DNA of 64,000 nt from Acidobacteriota bacterium (GCA_021838785.1 JAKCCV010000003.1:82001-146000); one strand, 5' to 3'. Shown: positions 53,527-63,258, counted from the first letter of the stretch. Notes: a model not told the origin generated them from the sequence alone. Program-made: numbers and translations.

Positions 53527-55317
53527 CTATCCGGCCGCCTCAGCTTCTTCCACGTAAATGGTAGTGCGGTTGCGCCCAGCGCGCTTGGATTCATAGAGCG
53601 CTTTGTCCGAAGCCTGAAGAACTTCTTCCAATTCCGCGCCGTGATCGGGATAGACCGCGATGCCTAAACTGACCGTGATTTGAGGCAGAGGCTTCTCCGT
53701 GCCGGACGGAACCGTCATGTGGGCGACCGCCTTGCGGATGCGTTCGGCGACCACTTGGCAGGCTTTGGCGCCGGTATCGGGCAGCAGCACAACGAACTCT
53801 TCTCCACCGAAGCGCGCCGTCAAGTTGGTTTCCCGCATGGTTTGGGTGACGGTTTTGGCGAACTGGCGCAGAATGCGGTCGCCGATTTCGTGGCCGTAGA
53901 TGTCATTGAAGCTTTTGAAATGGTCCAGGTCCATCATGATGAAGCCGAGAGGCGACTCCTTGCGCCGCGCCATCGCCATCAACTTGCGGGCGTACTCTTC
54001 CAAAAAGCGGCGGTTGTAAAGGCCGGTGAGAGGGTCAATGTTGGCCTGCTCGCGCATGGTCTGCAGCAGGCGCAAGTTGGAAAGCGCGGTGGCGGCGGCG
54101 CTCAAATAGCTCTCGAGGAGGCTTTCCCGCTCCGGCGTCCACATGCCCTTGGCGCCTTCCAGGCGTATGGCGCCGATGATGATGCCGCCGGCAATGAGTG
54201 GACCGCAATAATAACTTCCCTCCGTGGGCAGCGCGAAGCGGCCCGGGCAAAGCGGCTCTTGAGTCACGTCATTGACGCGAAACGGCCGGCCCATGCGCAC
54301 CGCCTTGCAACTGTAACGGCCTTCCATCACCGGCCAGTTGCGCAGTTCGGCGGGAAGCGGCGTCAGCGTGGCCACGGCCTCGAGAAAATCCTCTTCGGGT
54401 TTCAGCTTGAAGATCATCACCTGACGCGGTTGAAATCGTTGTTGCAAGGAGTGCAGCACATGATCGTACACTTCATTTTCCGACGTGCATTGGGTGACCG
54501 CTTCAGTGAATCGCTTGAGAGCAGAAAGCTCCTCGCGCTCGCGCTGAAGCGCCGAGGTCATGTGGGAGAAGCTTTTCGACAGCACCCCGAACTCATTTTC
54601 AACCGGCGGCGGCAGCGGGGGTTGAAAATCGCCTCGCCCCACCCGCTCCGAAGCCTCAATCAACTGCCGCACGGGAAGGCTGATGGTGCGGGTCACTAAA
54701 CGCGTGAGCAAAATCAATGCGGCCCCGAACAGAATCGCCATGCCGACGCCAAGCAGAAGAGCTCGGCTCATCACGCGATCCGTGGAGATGACGGCGCGCG
54801 TGCCGGCCGCGCGATTCTCGGCCAGCAGACGGAGCAGTTGCGCGCGCAAGGCGGCAAGCCGCGCATCTCCATCTCGCAGAATTCCATTGAGGTCCTGAAT
54901 TTGGCCTTGCCTGGCCTCGGTGAGGGCCGGATTGGCCCAATCAACCTCCAATTGACTGACGGCGGATTGGACGGCAGCAACCTGCCGCACCTCCTGCCGG
55001 TCGTTTTGGGCAAGACCCATCAGGATAGCCAGTTCCCGGGAAGCGGATTGCGCCGCCGTGTCGTAGGCGCGCAGCAGCGAGGGCCGCTTGAGCAACAAGT
55101 AACCTCGCGCCGCGGAGTCCATTTCCGTCACGTTGCGCAACAAGGCTTCTCCATGGGCCACGCTTTCTTCGGTTTGGACGATGGTGCGGGAGGAGCGCGT
55201 GGCCAGCCAGTAGGCATAGAAGAAAAGCCCCACCGAGCTCAGCAACACAAACAGCGGCGGCAACGTCAACACCAGAAGTTGGTCGTGAATCTTGAGGTTG
55301 CGTAGTGAAAAAGCCAT
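53527..55317 (-). CDS. Membrane GGDEF protein with CHASE3, HAMP and GAF domains
   Basis: 596 aa from ATG 55317 (MAFSLRNLKIHDQ). Order: membrane helix (about 17-37), CHASE3-like helical sensor (about 40-180, with GYLLLKRPSLLRAYD), second membrane helix (about 190-212), HAMP (RLVTRTISLPVRQLIEASERV), coiled linker, GAF (about 285-415) and GGDEF. The active site is RFGGEEFVVLLPDTG, so diguanylate cyclase activity is expected. The inhibitory RxxD site five residues before GGEEF reads RETN, so feedback by c-di-GMP is probably weakened. Sensed signal unknown. Confidence 0.92.
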   Translation of the reverse strand: MAFSLRNLKIHDQLLVLTLPPLFVLLSSVGLFFYAYWLATRSSRTIVQTEESVAHGEALLRNVTEMDSAARGYLLLKRPSLLRAYDTAAQSASRELAILMGLAQNDRQEVRQVAAVQSAVSQLEVDWANPALTEARQGQIQDLNGILRDGDARLAALRAQLLRLLAENRAAGTRAVISTDRVMSRALLLGVGMAILFGAALILLTRLVTRTISLPVRQLIEASERVGRGDFQPPLPPPVENEFGVLSKSFSHMTSALQREREELSALKRFTEAVTQCTSENEVYDHVLHSLQQRFQPRQVMIFKLKPEEDFLEAVATLTPLPAELRNWPVMEGRYSCKAVRMGRPFRVNDVTQEPLCPGRFALPTEGSYYCGPLIAGGIIIGAIRLEGAKGMWTPERESLLESYLSAAATALSNLRLLQTMREQANIDPLTGLYNRRFLEEYARKLMAMARRKESPLGFIMMDLDHFKSFNDIYGHEIGDRILRQFAKTVTQTMRETNLTARFGGEEFVVLLPDTGAKACQVVAERIRKAVAHMTVPSGTEKPLPQITVSLGIAVYPDHGAELEEVLQASDKALYESKRAGRNRTTIYVEEAEAAG

Positions 55318-55389
55318 GAAGCCCTCGAGGCCGTGTCTAAGACACCCTAGGGTCGCGCGTCGGAAACAGGGTTGCAGTATAACATTTGT

Positions 55390-55414
55390 GGCACGGCCAT
55401 CCAGGCCGTGTTCC
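55390..55414. repeat. Dispersed hairpin repeat, family B, copy 3 (partial)
   Basis: CACGGCC-ATCCA-GGCCGTG (55392-55410), a single-hairpin version of the elements at 15130 and 49989. It lies between the NmrA-like and GGDEF genes. Confidence 0.6.
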
Positions 55415-55568
55415 GGCACCGGCGGGGCGCGCGCGCCACCTCGCGGCATTGTAAATGAGCGTTAGGCGCGCAACCCTAACGCCCGATTTGGTCAACGTCA
55501 ACTGAACGTTTGCTTTCCCCCTCTCGTGGCGCGCACGGCATCAAGACCGGAATCTTCAGAAGGCCCCT

Positions 55569-56519
55569 TTAGCCGATGGGAATCCGGTTTTTGTTCTCCG
55601 CCAGCCAAGCATCGAACGATTGCAGGGACGGATTCAAAGATCGAGCGATGCTGGGGCTACGAGGCTTGCAAAAGACTTCCGGAAAGTCACGCTTGAATTG
55701 AAACATATTGCCAAGGTCCTGAGCCCCGGGAAAGCCCAGGCTGCGGTACTCTTCCGGGGAAATCGGATGGTAGCGCACAGGCCGAGCGAGGGCGCGGGTG
55801 AAGGCCGCAGCCATCTCCACCCCGGTCAAATGCTCTCCGGCAATGCCGACGGTCTTTCCGACGAGCGATTGGCCGCGCTTGAAAATGCCATAGGCACAAC
55901 GACCGATGTCCTCCACGGCAATGCCAGGCAACTTTTGGTCGCCCATCGGGAGCGAGAGCATCAACCCGCCTGCGGAGTCGGCTTTGGGGCCCATGCCGGC
56001 ATAAATAAAATTCTCCCAGTAAAAGGATGTTAGAAGGAAAGTCACAGGCAAACCGAGGTCGCTGAAAAAGTGATTGGCCTCGCCCTTGGCATCGAAATGC
56101 GGCACCTTGTATTTTTCCATCAAGGTCGGCATTCGGAGATCGCTCAACGGCACCCATTGCCGCGTGTCCTCGAGCGTGGACCAAATGACGTGGCGCAGAC
56201 CGGCATCGCGGGCGGCGCGCGCCATGGCCTGGGCCTGAGCCAACTCCCGCTCAGGGGAAAAATGCTCCCAAAAGTTGGTGACGCAATAGGCGCCGTAGGC
56301 ACCGTCGAAGGCGCGTCTTAAAGTTTCCGGTTGGTCGAGGTCCGCCGGAACGATTTCGGCACCGCGGCCGGCCAGGCTCCGCGCGGCTTCAGATTGAGGC
56401 TTTCTCGTGAGCGCTCGGACAGCGAACTCGCCTTGCCGGTCAGCGAGAATCGCTCGCGCCAAACCGCCGCCTTGCGCGCCGGTAGAGCCAACTACTGCAA
56501 TCACCTTCTTTTGCGCCAT
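55569..56519 (-). CDS. NmrA/HSCARG-like NAD(P)-binding protein
   Basis: 316 aa from ATG 56519 (MAQKKVIAVVGSTG), preceded by GGAGGTTCCA. The Rossmann motif GSTGAQGGGLA fits the NmrA subgroup GxxGxxG, with no Tyr-Lys catalytic pair. Such proteins sense NADP(H) ratio or act as regulatory partners rather than enzymes; some are azoreductase-like or quinone-related. No target gene is obvious nearby. Confidence 0.85.
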   Translation of the reverse strand: MAQKKVIAVVGSTGAQGGGLARAILADRQGEFAVRALTRKPQSEAARSLAGRGAEIVPADLDQPETLRRAFDGAYGAYCVTNFWEHFSPERELAQAQAMARAARDAGLRHVIWSTLEDTRQWVPLSDLRMPTLMEKYKVPHFDAKGEANHFFSDLGLPVTFLLTSFYWENFIYAGMGPKADSAGGLMLSLPMGDQKLPGIAVEDIGRCAYGIFKRGQSLVGKTVGIAGEHLTGVEMAAAFTRALARPVRYHPISPEEYRSLGFPGAQDLGNMFQFKRDFPEVFCKPRSPSIARSLNPSLQSFDAWLAENKNRIPIG

Positions 56520-56554
56520 TGGAACCTCCAAGCCCCCCGGACGGGTGTGAACAA

Positions 56555-57400
56555 TTATTTTAAGTCGGACGCATCGCCCAACCGCCGCACAAATCGGGCC
56601 AGGTCACGCAAGCGTTTTGCCAAGCCGGGAAAATACGAGAGCGGAACAGCCGTGGAGGCATCGGAGAGCGCCCGGCCCGGATGAGGATGAACCTCCATAA
56701 AAACTCCGTCAACCCCTGCGGCGATGCCGGCGCGCGCCAGCGTTTCCACGTATTGACGCTCACCACCGCTGCGCGACCCTTCCCCCGCCGGCAACTGCAC
56801 GGCGTGGGTCACGTCCAGCACGACGGGATAGCCCCATTGTCTCATAAGGGCCAGCGCGCGCATATCCACAATGAGATTGTTGTAGCCGAAGGTGCTGCCT
56901 CGTTCCGTAATCAGTATTCGGTCGCAGCCGGCGCTGGCGACCTTTTCAATGGCATGGCGCATCTCCCACGGTGAGAGAAACTGCCCCTTCTTAATGTTGA
57001 CCGCGGCGCCGGAGCGCCCCGCTTCAACCAGAAGATCCGTTTGGCGGCAGAGGAAAGCGGGAATCTGAATCACATCGCAGACTGCCGCAGCCGGTTCCAC
57101 CTGGCGCACCTCGTGAACGTCGGTGAGCACCGGAATGCCAACTTCCCGTCGAATCCGGGCCAAGGTTGCCAGGCCGCGCTCGAGGCCCGGCCCGCGAAAG
57201 GAGTGCAAAGAAGTTCGGTTCGCTTTGTCAAAGGACGCTTTGAAAATAAGTGGAATGCGGAGGCGAGTGGAGGCTTGTCGCAGCCGTTGCGCCACGCCCA
57301 AAGCATGGCGCTCCTTTTCAATCACACACGGGCCAGCAATGAAGAACAGCGAGCCGCCTTGCCGCCAATGAAGGTGGCCAATCTGAAAATCCCGTGCCAT
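56555..57400 (-). CDS. kdsA: 3-deoxy-8-phosphooctulonate synthase KdsA
   Basis: 281 aa from ATG 57400 (MARDFQIGHLHW). KDSA blocks: FFIAGPCVIE, FKASFDKANRTS, PVLTDVHE, QIPAFLCRQTDLL, NIKKGQFLSP, TERGSTFGYNNLIVDMRA, and DVTHAVQ. The N-residue in the NIKKGQF region and the Cys in AGPC bear on the metal-dependent versus independent class; I did not resolve this. It condenses arabinose-5-P with PEP. It sits 148 bases after pyrG, a common neighbour order. Confidence 0.94.
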   Translation of the reverse strand: MARDFQIGHLHWRQGGSLFFIAGPCVIEKERHALGVAQRLRQASTRLRIPLIFKASFDKANRTSLHSFRGPGLERGLATLARIRREVGIPVLTDVHEVRQVEPAAAVCDVIQIPAFLCRQTDLLVEAGRSGAAVNIKKGQFLSPWEMRHAIEKVASAGCDRILITERGSTFGYNNLIVDMRALALMRQWGYPVVLDVTHAVQLPAGEGSRSGGERQYVETLARAGIAAGVDGVFMEVHPHPGRALSDASTAVPLSYFPGLAKRLRDLARFVRRLGDASDLK

Positions 57401-57548
57401 TTTGCGCTCCGGCGCTCCCAGGCACCGCACCTGAGCCTCCGCGCCTTCCCCTTCGGCCGAGGCTGCTTATAGACGAGCCGAAAGAGTGGCCACGCCCGGG
57501 AGGGTTTATCCTCGCCCAGAACCCAAACACCACGCTAGCCGCGGAGAC

Positions 57549-59231
57549 CTAGCCAGCCACCTTCGTCCTGGTCTTCTCGGCCGCTGCGGTGCTCTCCGAC
57601 TCGCTTGGCGCAACGTCGTGCCGGCGTCGGTTCTGTTGTCGGTATTGATGCGCTGCGCCAATGAATGCCCGAAACAACGGGTGGGGATCAAGCGGACGCG
57701 ATTTGAATTCAGGGTGAAACTGGCAGCCCAGAAACCAGGGGTGGTCGCGCACCTCAACAATTTCCACGTAGGTTCCATCGGGAGTGACCCCCGTAATGTC
57801 GAGGCCGTTGGCCACCAGCGTTTCTTCGTACTCGCGGTTGAATTCATATCGGTGCCGGTGGCGCTCGGAAATTTCCGTCAGGCCGTAAGCCTGCTGAGCG
57901 AACGAGCCGGGCTTGAGGCGCGCCGTCCACGCTCCCAAGCGCATCGTGCCGCCTAATTCGTCAATCCCGCGCAGTTCGCGCAGCTTGTAAATTACGCGAT
58001 GCGGCGTGGCAGGGTCAAATTCAGAACTGTCCGCGCCCTCAAGCCCGCAGACGTTGCGAGCATACTCAATCACCGCGCATTGCATCCCCAGGCAGATGCC
58101 GAAATAAGGAACCTTTCGAGTCCGCGCGAATTGAATGCCTCGCAGCATTCCCGGAATGCCGCGCTTGCCGAAACCGCCCGGAACCAAAATGCCGTCAAAG
58201 CCCTCGAGCTGCTGCTCCCAGCCTTCCCCTTCCAAGCCTTCCGCCTCCACCCAAACCGCGTTGACCTTCAGATTGTGAGCCGCCCCTCCGTGAACCAGCG
58301 CCTCGTGAAGGCTTTTATAGGAATCCTGGTATTGAACGTACTTGCCGACAATGCCGATATGGACCTCGTCGGCGGGCTGCCGCAGGCGCTCGACCAGATG
58401 AATCCAAGGTTCCATCTTTCTTTCGCCGCCTTCCAGTTTGAGGCAACGCAAAATCTCCGCGTCCAAGCCTTCGCTGGCCAAAACCAGCGGGACTTCGTAG
58501 ATGGTCTCCACGTCGCGAGCCGTGATGACCGCCTGCTCGGGCACATTACAGAACAGCGCAATTTTCCTTTTTAGTTCGGGGGAGAGCCACCGATCGGTTC
58601 GGCAGAGCAGGATGTCCGGCTGAATACCGATTTCGCGCAATTCCTTCACGGAGTGCTGCGTCGGTTTGGTCTTCAATTCGCCGGCTGCGCCGATGAAAGG
58701 AATCAGGGTGAGGTGAACGAAAACCACATTGTCGGCCCCTTGCTCCAGGCGAAGCTGACGAACCGCCTCCAGGAACGGGAGGGATTCGATATCCCCCACC
58801 GTTCCGCCGACTTCGACGATGGCCACATCGGCATCGGTCGAGATTTTGCGGGCCGCTGCCTTGATTTCGTCCGTGACGTGCGGAATCACCTGAACGGTTT
58901 TCCCCAAGTAATCGCCCCGCCGTTCCTTGGTAATAATGGTTTCGTAGATGCGCCCCGCGGTGCAGTTGTTCTCTCGCTTCATGCGGACATGAGTGAATCG
59001 CTCGTAATGCCCTAAGTCAAGGTCCGTCTCCGCGCCGTCATCGGTCACAAAGACCTCGCCGTGCTGGAAAGGGCTCATGGTACCGGGGTCCACGTTAAGG
59101 TAGGGGTCAAATTTCAGTAGGTTAACCTTCAGGCCGCGAGCCTCCAACAGACATCCAATCGAAGCCGAGGCCAGGCCCTTTCCCAGCGAACTAACTACGC
59201 CGCCCGTGACCACGATGTACTTCGCGCTCAT
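57549..59231 (-). CDS. pyrG: CTP synthase
   Basis: 560 aa. The synthetase domain begins [23 protein letters not shown], has the Mg/ATP site [16 protein letters not shown] and UTP-binding residues, and the glutaminase domain has [16 protein letters not shown] with the nucleophilic Cys and HRYEFNREY. The C-terminal tail is Ala/Glu/Thr-rich. It makes CTP from UTP; CTP is also used to make CMP-KDO, giving a loose link to kdsA downstream. Confidence 0.97.
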   Translation of the reverse strand: MSAKYIVVTGGVVSSLGKGLASASIGCLLEARGLKVNLLKFDPYLNVDPGTMSPFQHGEVFVTDDGAETDLDLGHYERFTHVRMKRENNCTAGRIYETIITKERRGDYLGKTVQVIPHVTDEIKAAARKISTDADVAIVEVGGTVGDIESLPFLEAVRQLRLEQGADNVVFVHLTLIPFIGAAGELKTKPTQHSVKELREIGIQPDILLCRTDRWLSPELKRKIALFCNVPEQAVITARDVETIYEVPLVLASEGLDAEILRCLKLEGGERKMEPWIHLVERLRQPADEVHIGIVGKYVQYQDSYKSLHEALVHGGAAHNLKVNAVWVEAEGLEGEGWEQQLEGFDGILVPGGFGKRGIPGMLRGIQFARTRKVPYFGICLGMQCAVIEYARNVCGLEGADSSEFDPATPHRVIYKLRELRGIDELGGTMRLGAWTARLKPGSFAQQAYGLTEISERHRHRYEFNREYEETLVANGLDITGVTPDGTYVEIVEVRDHPWFLGCQFHPEFKSRPLDPHPLFRAFIGAAHQYRQQNRRRHDVAPSESESTAAAEKTRTKVAG

Positions 59232-59542
59232 ATTTCTCCTCGCCGAAGCCTACGAAAACTTATTGGGCGCTGCTCACGGCGCCCGCGCCGGCTCACCGAA
59301 ACTTAGGCGCAGCGTGAACGTACCGAGAATTTTTGTCCGGTAGTTGGATTCGGTACGGGCGATTATCCCTTGGGGCGCGCGGGGCTGTCAACGTCAAATT
59401 ATTTCTTGACAGAATATTGAAATTCCGCCGAGGATGTGCGATAAAAAGAGAGTCTCAGGCCGAGGGCGGGGTGCAGGATCGGCAAGCGCAGGGGTGAAGT
59501 GCCTTTCTCGCTTCGGCCCGGGTGGCAAAAGGAGTGCAGTCC
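59232..59542. other. Intergenic region upstream of pyrG and the VWFA pair
   Basis: 311 bases between divergent genes. A GC-rich first part is followed by an AT-rich stretch at about 59395-59450 (TTGACAGAATATTGAAATTCC) that could hold the promoter of the VWFA genes: TTGACA at 59406-59411. No RNA gene is seen. Confidence 0.4.
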
Positions 59543-60553
59543 GTGGCACCTCCTTTCAAGCGACAAGCCGCTCGGCAGGCGTTGCTCATAGCCATCGCGG
59601 GCTTAGCGTGCGCGGTAACGGGGTTTGCGGCCCAGGCGAAGAAGCCGCAAAAAGCAGCCGATCCCGCTCGCACGGCCCGCCTCAACCTTATCCAGCCTCC
59701 CTTGGATACGCTGCCCATTCACGTCCATGTGGATATGGTGACGGTTAACGTGACGGTAACCGATCCCTACGACCGGATTGTTACCGGTCTTGACCGAAAC
59801 AATTTCAAGATCTATGACGACAAAGTGCCGCAGAAGATCCTGACGTTTGATACGGAGGACGCGCCCATTGCCGTGGGTTTGATTTTCGACGTCAGCGGTT
59901 CCATGTCCGACAAAATTCAGAAGTCCAAAGAGGCAGCCTTGCAGTTCTTTAAGACATCCAACCCCGAGGATGAGTACTTTGCGATTGTCTTCAGCAACCG
60001 GCCGAGGCTGCTGTGCGGATTCACCTCAAACTACAAGAAGGTCGAAGACGATTTGCTGTTCCAAAAAGCGGGCGGCAGGACAGCGTTGCTGGACGCGATT
60101 TATATGGGTCTGCAGGAAATGAAGAAAAGCACCCTTAATCGAAAGGCCTTGCTCATTATTTCCGATGGCGGCGATAATCACAGCCGCTATACGATTCGGG
60201 ACATCAAGCGCGCCGTGCAGGAATCCGACGTTCAAATCTATTCCATCGGAGTCTTTGAGCCTCTGTCGCTGCGGGACCGAACTCCCGAGGAAGCCGCCGG
60301 ACCCAGCTTGCTCTCGGAAATATCGCGGATGTCCGGGGGGCGGATGTTCAGCGTTGAAGACCCGGATGAGTTGCCCGATATCGCGGAGAAAATCTCCATC
60401 GAACTACGCAATGAATACGTCATCGGCTACAAACCCTCGAACTTGGTGCGTGACGGACGGTGGCGGCGCATCAAAGTGAAACTGGACCCGCCCCGAGGAT
60501 TGCCACCGCTTCAGGTTTATGCTCGAACGGGATACTATGCCCCAACCCAATAA
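59543..60553 (+). CDS. VWFA-related acidobacterial protein 1
   Basis: 336 aa starting at GTG 59543, nine bases after AAGGAG; other GTGs upstream are less well placed. The signal peptide is ALLIAIAGLACAVTGFAA. A beta-rich N-terminal segment (MVTVNVTVTDPYDRIVTGL) precedes a von Willebrand A domain whose MIDAS reads DVSGSM; the second metal residues lie in GGRTALLDAIYMG. This layout matches the VWFA-related domain family (TIGR03436) typical of Acidobacteria. Role unknown, probably periplasmic adhesion or assembly. Its end overlaps the next gene. Confidence 0.88.
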   Translation: MAPPFKRQAARQALLIAIAGLACAVTGFAAQAKKPQKAADPARTARLNLIQPPLDTLPIHVHVDMVTVNVTVTDPYDRIVTGLDRNNFKIYDDKVPQKILTFDTEDAPIAVGLIFDVSGSMSDKIQKSKEAALQFFKTSNPEDEYFAIVFSNRPRLLCGFTSNYKKVEDDLLFQKAGGRTALLDAIYMGLQEMKKSTLNRKALLIISDGGDNHSRYTIRDIKRAVQESDVQIYSIGVFEPLSLRDRTPEEAAGPSLLSEISRMSGGRMFSVEDPDELPDIAEKISIELRNEYVIGYKPSNLVRDGRWRRIKVKLDPPRGLPPLQVYARTGYYAPTQ

Positions 60554-61574
60554 CGCCGGCGTTCGGCGAACCTTTTGCCTGAGCGCGATCTTTTGTTGTC
60601 TCAATCTGATGGCTCTCGTGACGGCGAGCGCTGCCGCGCCGCCAAATTCCCGCACGGCGGCGACCTCGCCAAAGAGCAACCAGTTTGCCATCAACGTCAA
60701 CGTCAACATGGTGGTGCTGCACGCGAGCGTGCTGGACCACAAAGGGCACCTCGTTAACAACTTGAAGGCCAGCAACTTCCGCGTTTACGAAGACGGTGTC
60801 TTGCAGCATCTTGCGGTCTTCAGCCACGCTGACATCCCGGTCACCATGGGCATTGTGATTGACGATAGCGGCAGCATGCGGGATAAGCGCCCCTCGGTGG
60901 ATGCGGCTGCCTATACCTTTGTGAAGACTTCCAATCCGTTTGACCAGGTCTTCGTGGTGAACTTCAACGATGAGTACTACTTGGACACCCCCGGCAACTT
61001 TGCGACGAACAAGCAGCAACTCAAGGCGGCGCTGGATAAAATTGACTCGCGCGGCGGGACCGCCCTTTACGACGCAGTCTATGCATCGCTCGATCATCTG
61101 AAGCTGGGCAGCCACAGCAAGAAAGTCCTTCTGGTCATTACGGACGGCGAAGACAACGCCAGCCGCTATACTTTTGCGCAGCTCATTCGTCATGCCGAGC
61201 AATCCAACGCCGTCATCTACTGCATCGGCTTGCTCGGGAGAGAGCGGCGGGGCGGGCTCTTCAAAATCCACGGGTCCGGCGACAGACACGCTGCCAAGGT
61301 GCTTAAGGAGCTGGCACGAGCTACCGGCGGCCAAGCGTATTTCCCAAAGTCACTCGACCAGGTGGAAGCCACGTGCATCAAAATCGCGCATGACATCCGT
61401 GACCAATACACCCTCGCCTATTACCCCACCAATGCCCAACGCGACGGAACGTATCGCAGCATCCGAATCAAGCTGGTGGGGCCTGGAACCAAGCATTACA
61501 TCGTCCGCACCCGACCTGGATATTACGCCCCCAAGGGCAACCAACCGGCAGCCGCCGCGCGAGTCCCAAGCTAG
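60537..61574 (+). CDS. VWFA-related acidobacterial protein 2
   Basis: 345 aa from ATG 60537, overlapping the previous stop by 17 bases, so the two are coupled. Signal peptide LSAIFCCLNLMALVTASAAA, then a VWFA domain with DDSGSM and GGTALYDAVYASL; the last part (TLAYYPTNAQRDGTYRSI, ending RTRPGYYAP) repeats the C-terminal segment of protein 1. The pair evidently arose by tandem duplication and divergence. A short Ser/Pro tail follows the YYAP. Confidence 0.88.
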   Translation: MPQPNNAGVRRTFCLSAIFCCLNLMALVTASAAAPPNSRTAATSPKSNQFAINVNVNMVVLHASVLDHKGHLVNNLKASNFRVYEDGVLQHLAVFSHADIPVTMGIVIDDSGSMRDKRPSVDAAAYTFVKTSNPFDQVFVVNFNDEYYLDTPGNFATNKQQLKAALDKIDSRGGTALYDAVYASLDHLKLGSHSKKVLLVITDGEDNASRYTFAQLIRHAEQSNAVIYCIGLLGRERRGGLFKIHGSGDRHAAKVLKELARATGGQAYFPKSLDQVEATCIKIAHDIRDQYTLAYYPTNAQRDGTYRSIRIKLVGPGTKHYIVRTRPGYYAPKGNQPAAAARVPS

Positions 61575-61707
61575 AACTTCTTGGGACACTCTCGCCGCCC
61601 TAAAAGCTACCGTTCGTGACAGGTGGGACGGTCGCAGAGATTGAATCTACGCCCGAGAAAAGCTTACGGGAATCTCCGCATGGAGCGAAGCGCCGCGGCA
61701 ACCCATT

Positions 61708-62421
61708 TTACGACGCGGCCTTCGGTCGCCAGGAAATTCTGGAAACCCAAATCTTGCGCGCTGCTGCTTCTCCCAACTGGGTAGCCCGACCTCTGAGGCG
61801 CAAGGTGAGGGTGCCGTCGTAATTTCGGCTGAGGACCCGCAGGCGCACCCCCGGCTTGATGCCCAAATCGTTAAAGTACTCGAGCAGGCCGCGGTCGCGC
61901 TCATGCATGCTTCTGACGCGCACGGTGCGGCCGCTGGCGACCTCCCAGAGCTGTTCGAGGCCGGAGCGCCGTCGCTCCGCCGCGCTGGTGTTGATCTGGT
62001 TGCCGTGCGGACAAGGTCCCGTTGCGCCCAACTTCTCGATGAGTCGTCGTTCAACGTCGGCGGAAATGGAATGCTCCAACCGCTCGGCTTCGTCGTGGAC
62101 CTTATACCATTCGACTCCCAACATTTCATGGAGCATGCGCTCGATGAGGTGATGGCGAAGCCGCAACCGATCTGAAACCTGTTTCCCTGCCGACGTCAAG
62201 GAGATGCGACCCTTACGGTCCACTTTGGCCAGCTTGTCCCGGCGCAAGCGCTGTAGAGCCAACGCCACGGCGGGCGGAGTCACACGGAGCCAGCGGGCAA
62301 TTGTGGCCGCGATGACCGTTCCCTCTTCCGACTCCGCCTCCGCAATGGCCTTCAGGTAATCTTCCTTGGAAACGGTTAGCTTCAATGCGATCCGCCTCCA
62401 TCTTCTGGCAGCTTTACTCAT
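61708..62421 (-). CDS. DtxR/MntR-family metal-dependent regulator
   Basis: 237 aa from ATG 62421 (MSKAARRWRRIALK). An N-terminal winged helix (EDYLKAIAEAESEEGTVIAATIARWLRVTPPAVALALQRL) is followed by the dimerisation/metal domain with HHLIERMLHEMLGVEWYKVHDEAERLEHSIS, carrying the expected His, Glu and Cys ligands (CPHGNQI), and a C-terminal SH3-like FeoA domain (LGIKPGVRLRVLSRNYDGTLTLRL). It represses iron or manganese uptake or homeostasis genes. No transporter gene adjoins it. Confidence 0.92.
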   Translation of the reverse strand: MSKAARRWRRIALKLTVSKEDYLKAIAEAESEEGTVIAATIARWLRVTPPAVALALQRLRRDKLAKVDRKGRISLTSAGKQVSDRLRLRHHLIERMLHEMLGVEWYKVHDEAERLEHSISADVERRLIEKLGATGPCPHGNQINTSAAERRRSGLEQLWEVASGRTVRVRSMHERDRGLLEYFNDLGIKPGVRLRVLSRNYDGTLTLRLRGRATQLGEAAARKIWVSRISWRPKAAS

Positions 62422-62715
62422 TTCCATAATGCCAGCAATTCGGATGCGGCACAACGCGAGTTGCGCAAAGTGCAGCGCGACTCACAGAAGAGTCGGCTCA
62501 ATGGTCCACATCTTGGGAGATAATCGAAGGCATCAAAGCCGGGCTGCATTTTATACGAACATCTCGCAAGCCTACGCGAACTCCGGCCCACCACCAGCAG
62601 AAGCATCCACTTGCAACACGCCGCCTCTGCGACGGTTAACAGGGTATGTTGCGAGAACCGACTCAGGCTCTGACTCTATTTTATGGCCAGCGCGACACTT
62701 ACGAAGCAACGTCAC
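62422..62715. other. Intergenic, no feature seen
   Basis: 294 bases between the regulator start and the DUF2911 stop. I see no RNA gene, repeat or metal-box operator that I could support. Confidence 0.4.
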
Positions 62716-63258
62716 CTAAATGACTTTGAATGGTGTGGTGAGCATCAGGTCGCCCCATTGAATTGAGAGCTCCCCTCCCGAACCGTGATGACGCAGGCTA
62801 ATCGTAACCCTCTGGGCGGAATCCTTCGCCTTGGTTTCGCGCAGGGGCACCTCCGCCACGTCGAGCTTGGGATTAAGGTTAGCCAGCCCTTGCTTATTGA
62901 TACCCCACTGGCCGTGTTGTTTGTTGAAGACGAGCGTCCATCGGTTGCTGGCCACTCGGTGCGCAAACAGGCTGTAAACGCCCTTGGGCACAACGGCCTT
63001 TCCAAAGCGGAGATTGGCGGTGGTGGTGAAGGTGGTGGACTTGTCCGCTCCGAGCCGCCAGAATTGCCCGACGGGAAGCCTTGCAAGCTCCTGGTGAACG
63101 GTCTTGCCGTTGAGAGCCGGACGCCCGTACTCAACCGAGACGGTCGCACCTTTGATCTTGACAGTAGTGGTTCCTCTTGGATTCGCCGCCTGAGCGCTGA
63201 GGCTGAGCGCGGCAAATGCGGTGGCCGTAAAAAGAAGGGTCTTTGCACTGTGCATCAT
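62716..63258 (-). CDS. DUF2911 secreted protein
   Basis: 180 aa from ATG 63258, with GGAGAAACC upstream. Signal peptide MMHSAKTLLFTATAFAALSLSAQA. The mature part matches DUF2911: VSVEYGRPALNGKTV, LGADKSTTFTTTANL, then PKGVYSLFA and LVFNKQHGQWG. These proteins are common in Acidobacteria and Bacteroidetes, with unknown function. It follows the MFS gene on the same strand across a repeat. Confidence 0.88.
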   Translation of the reverse strand: MMHSAKTLLFTATAFAALSLSAQAANPRGTTTVKIKGATVSVEYGRPALNGKTVHQELARLPVGQFWRLGADKSTTFTTTANLRFGKAVVPKGVYSLFAHRVASNRWTLVFNKQHGQWGINKQGLANLNPKLDVAEVPLRETKAKDSAQRVTISLRHHGSGGELSIQWGDLMLTTPFKVI

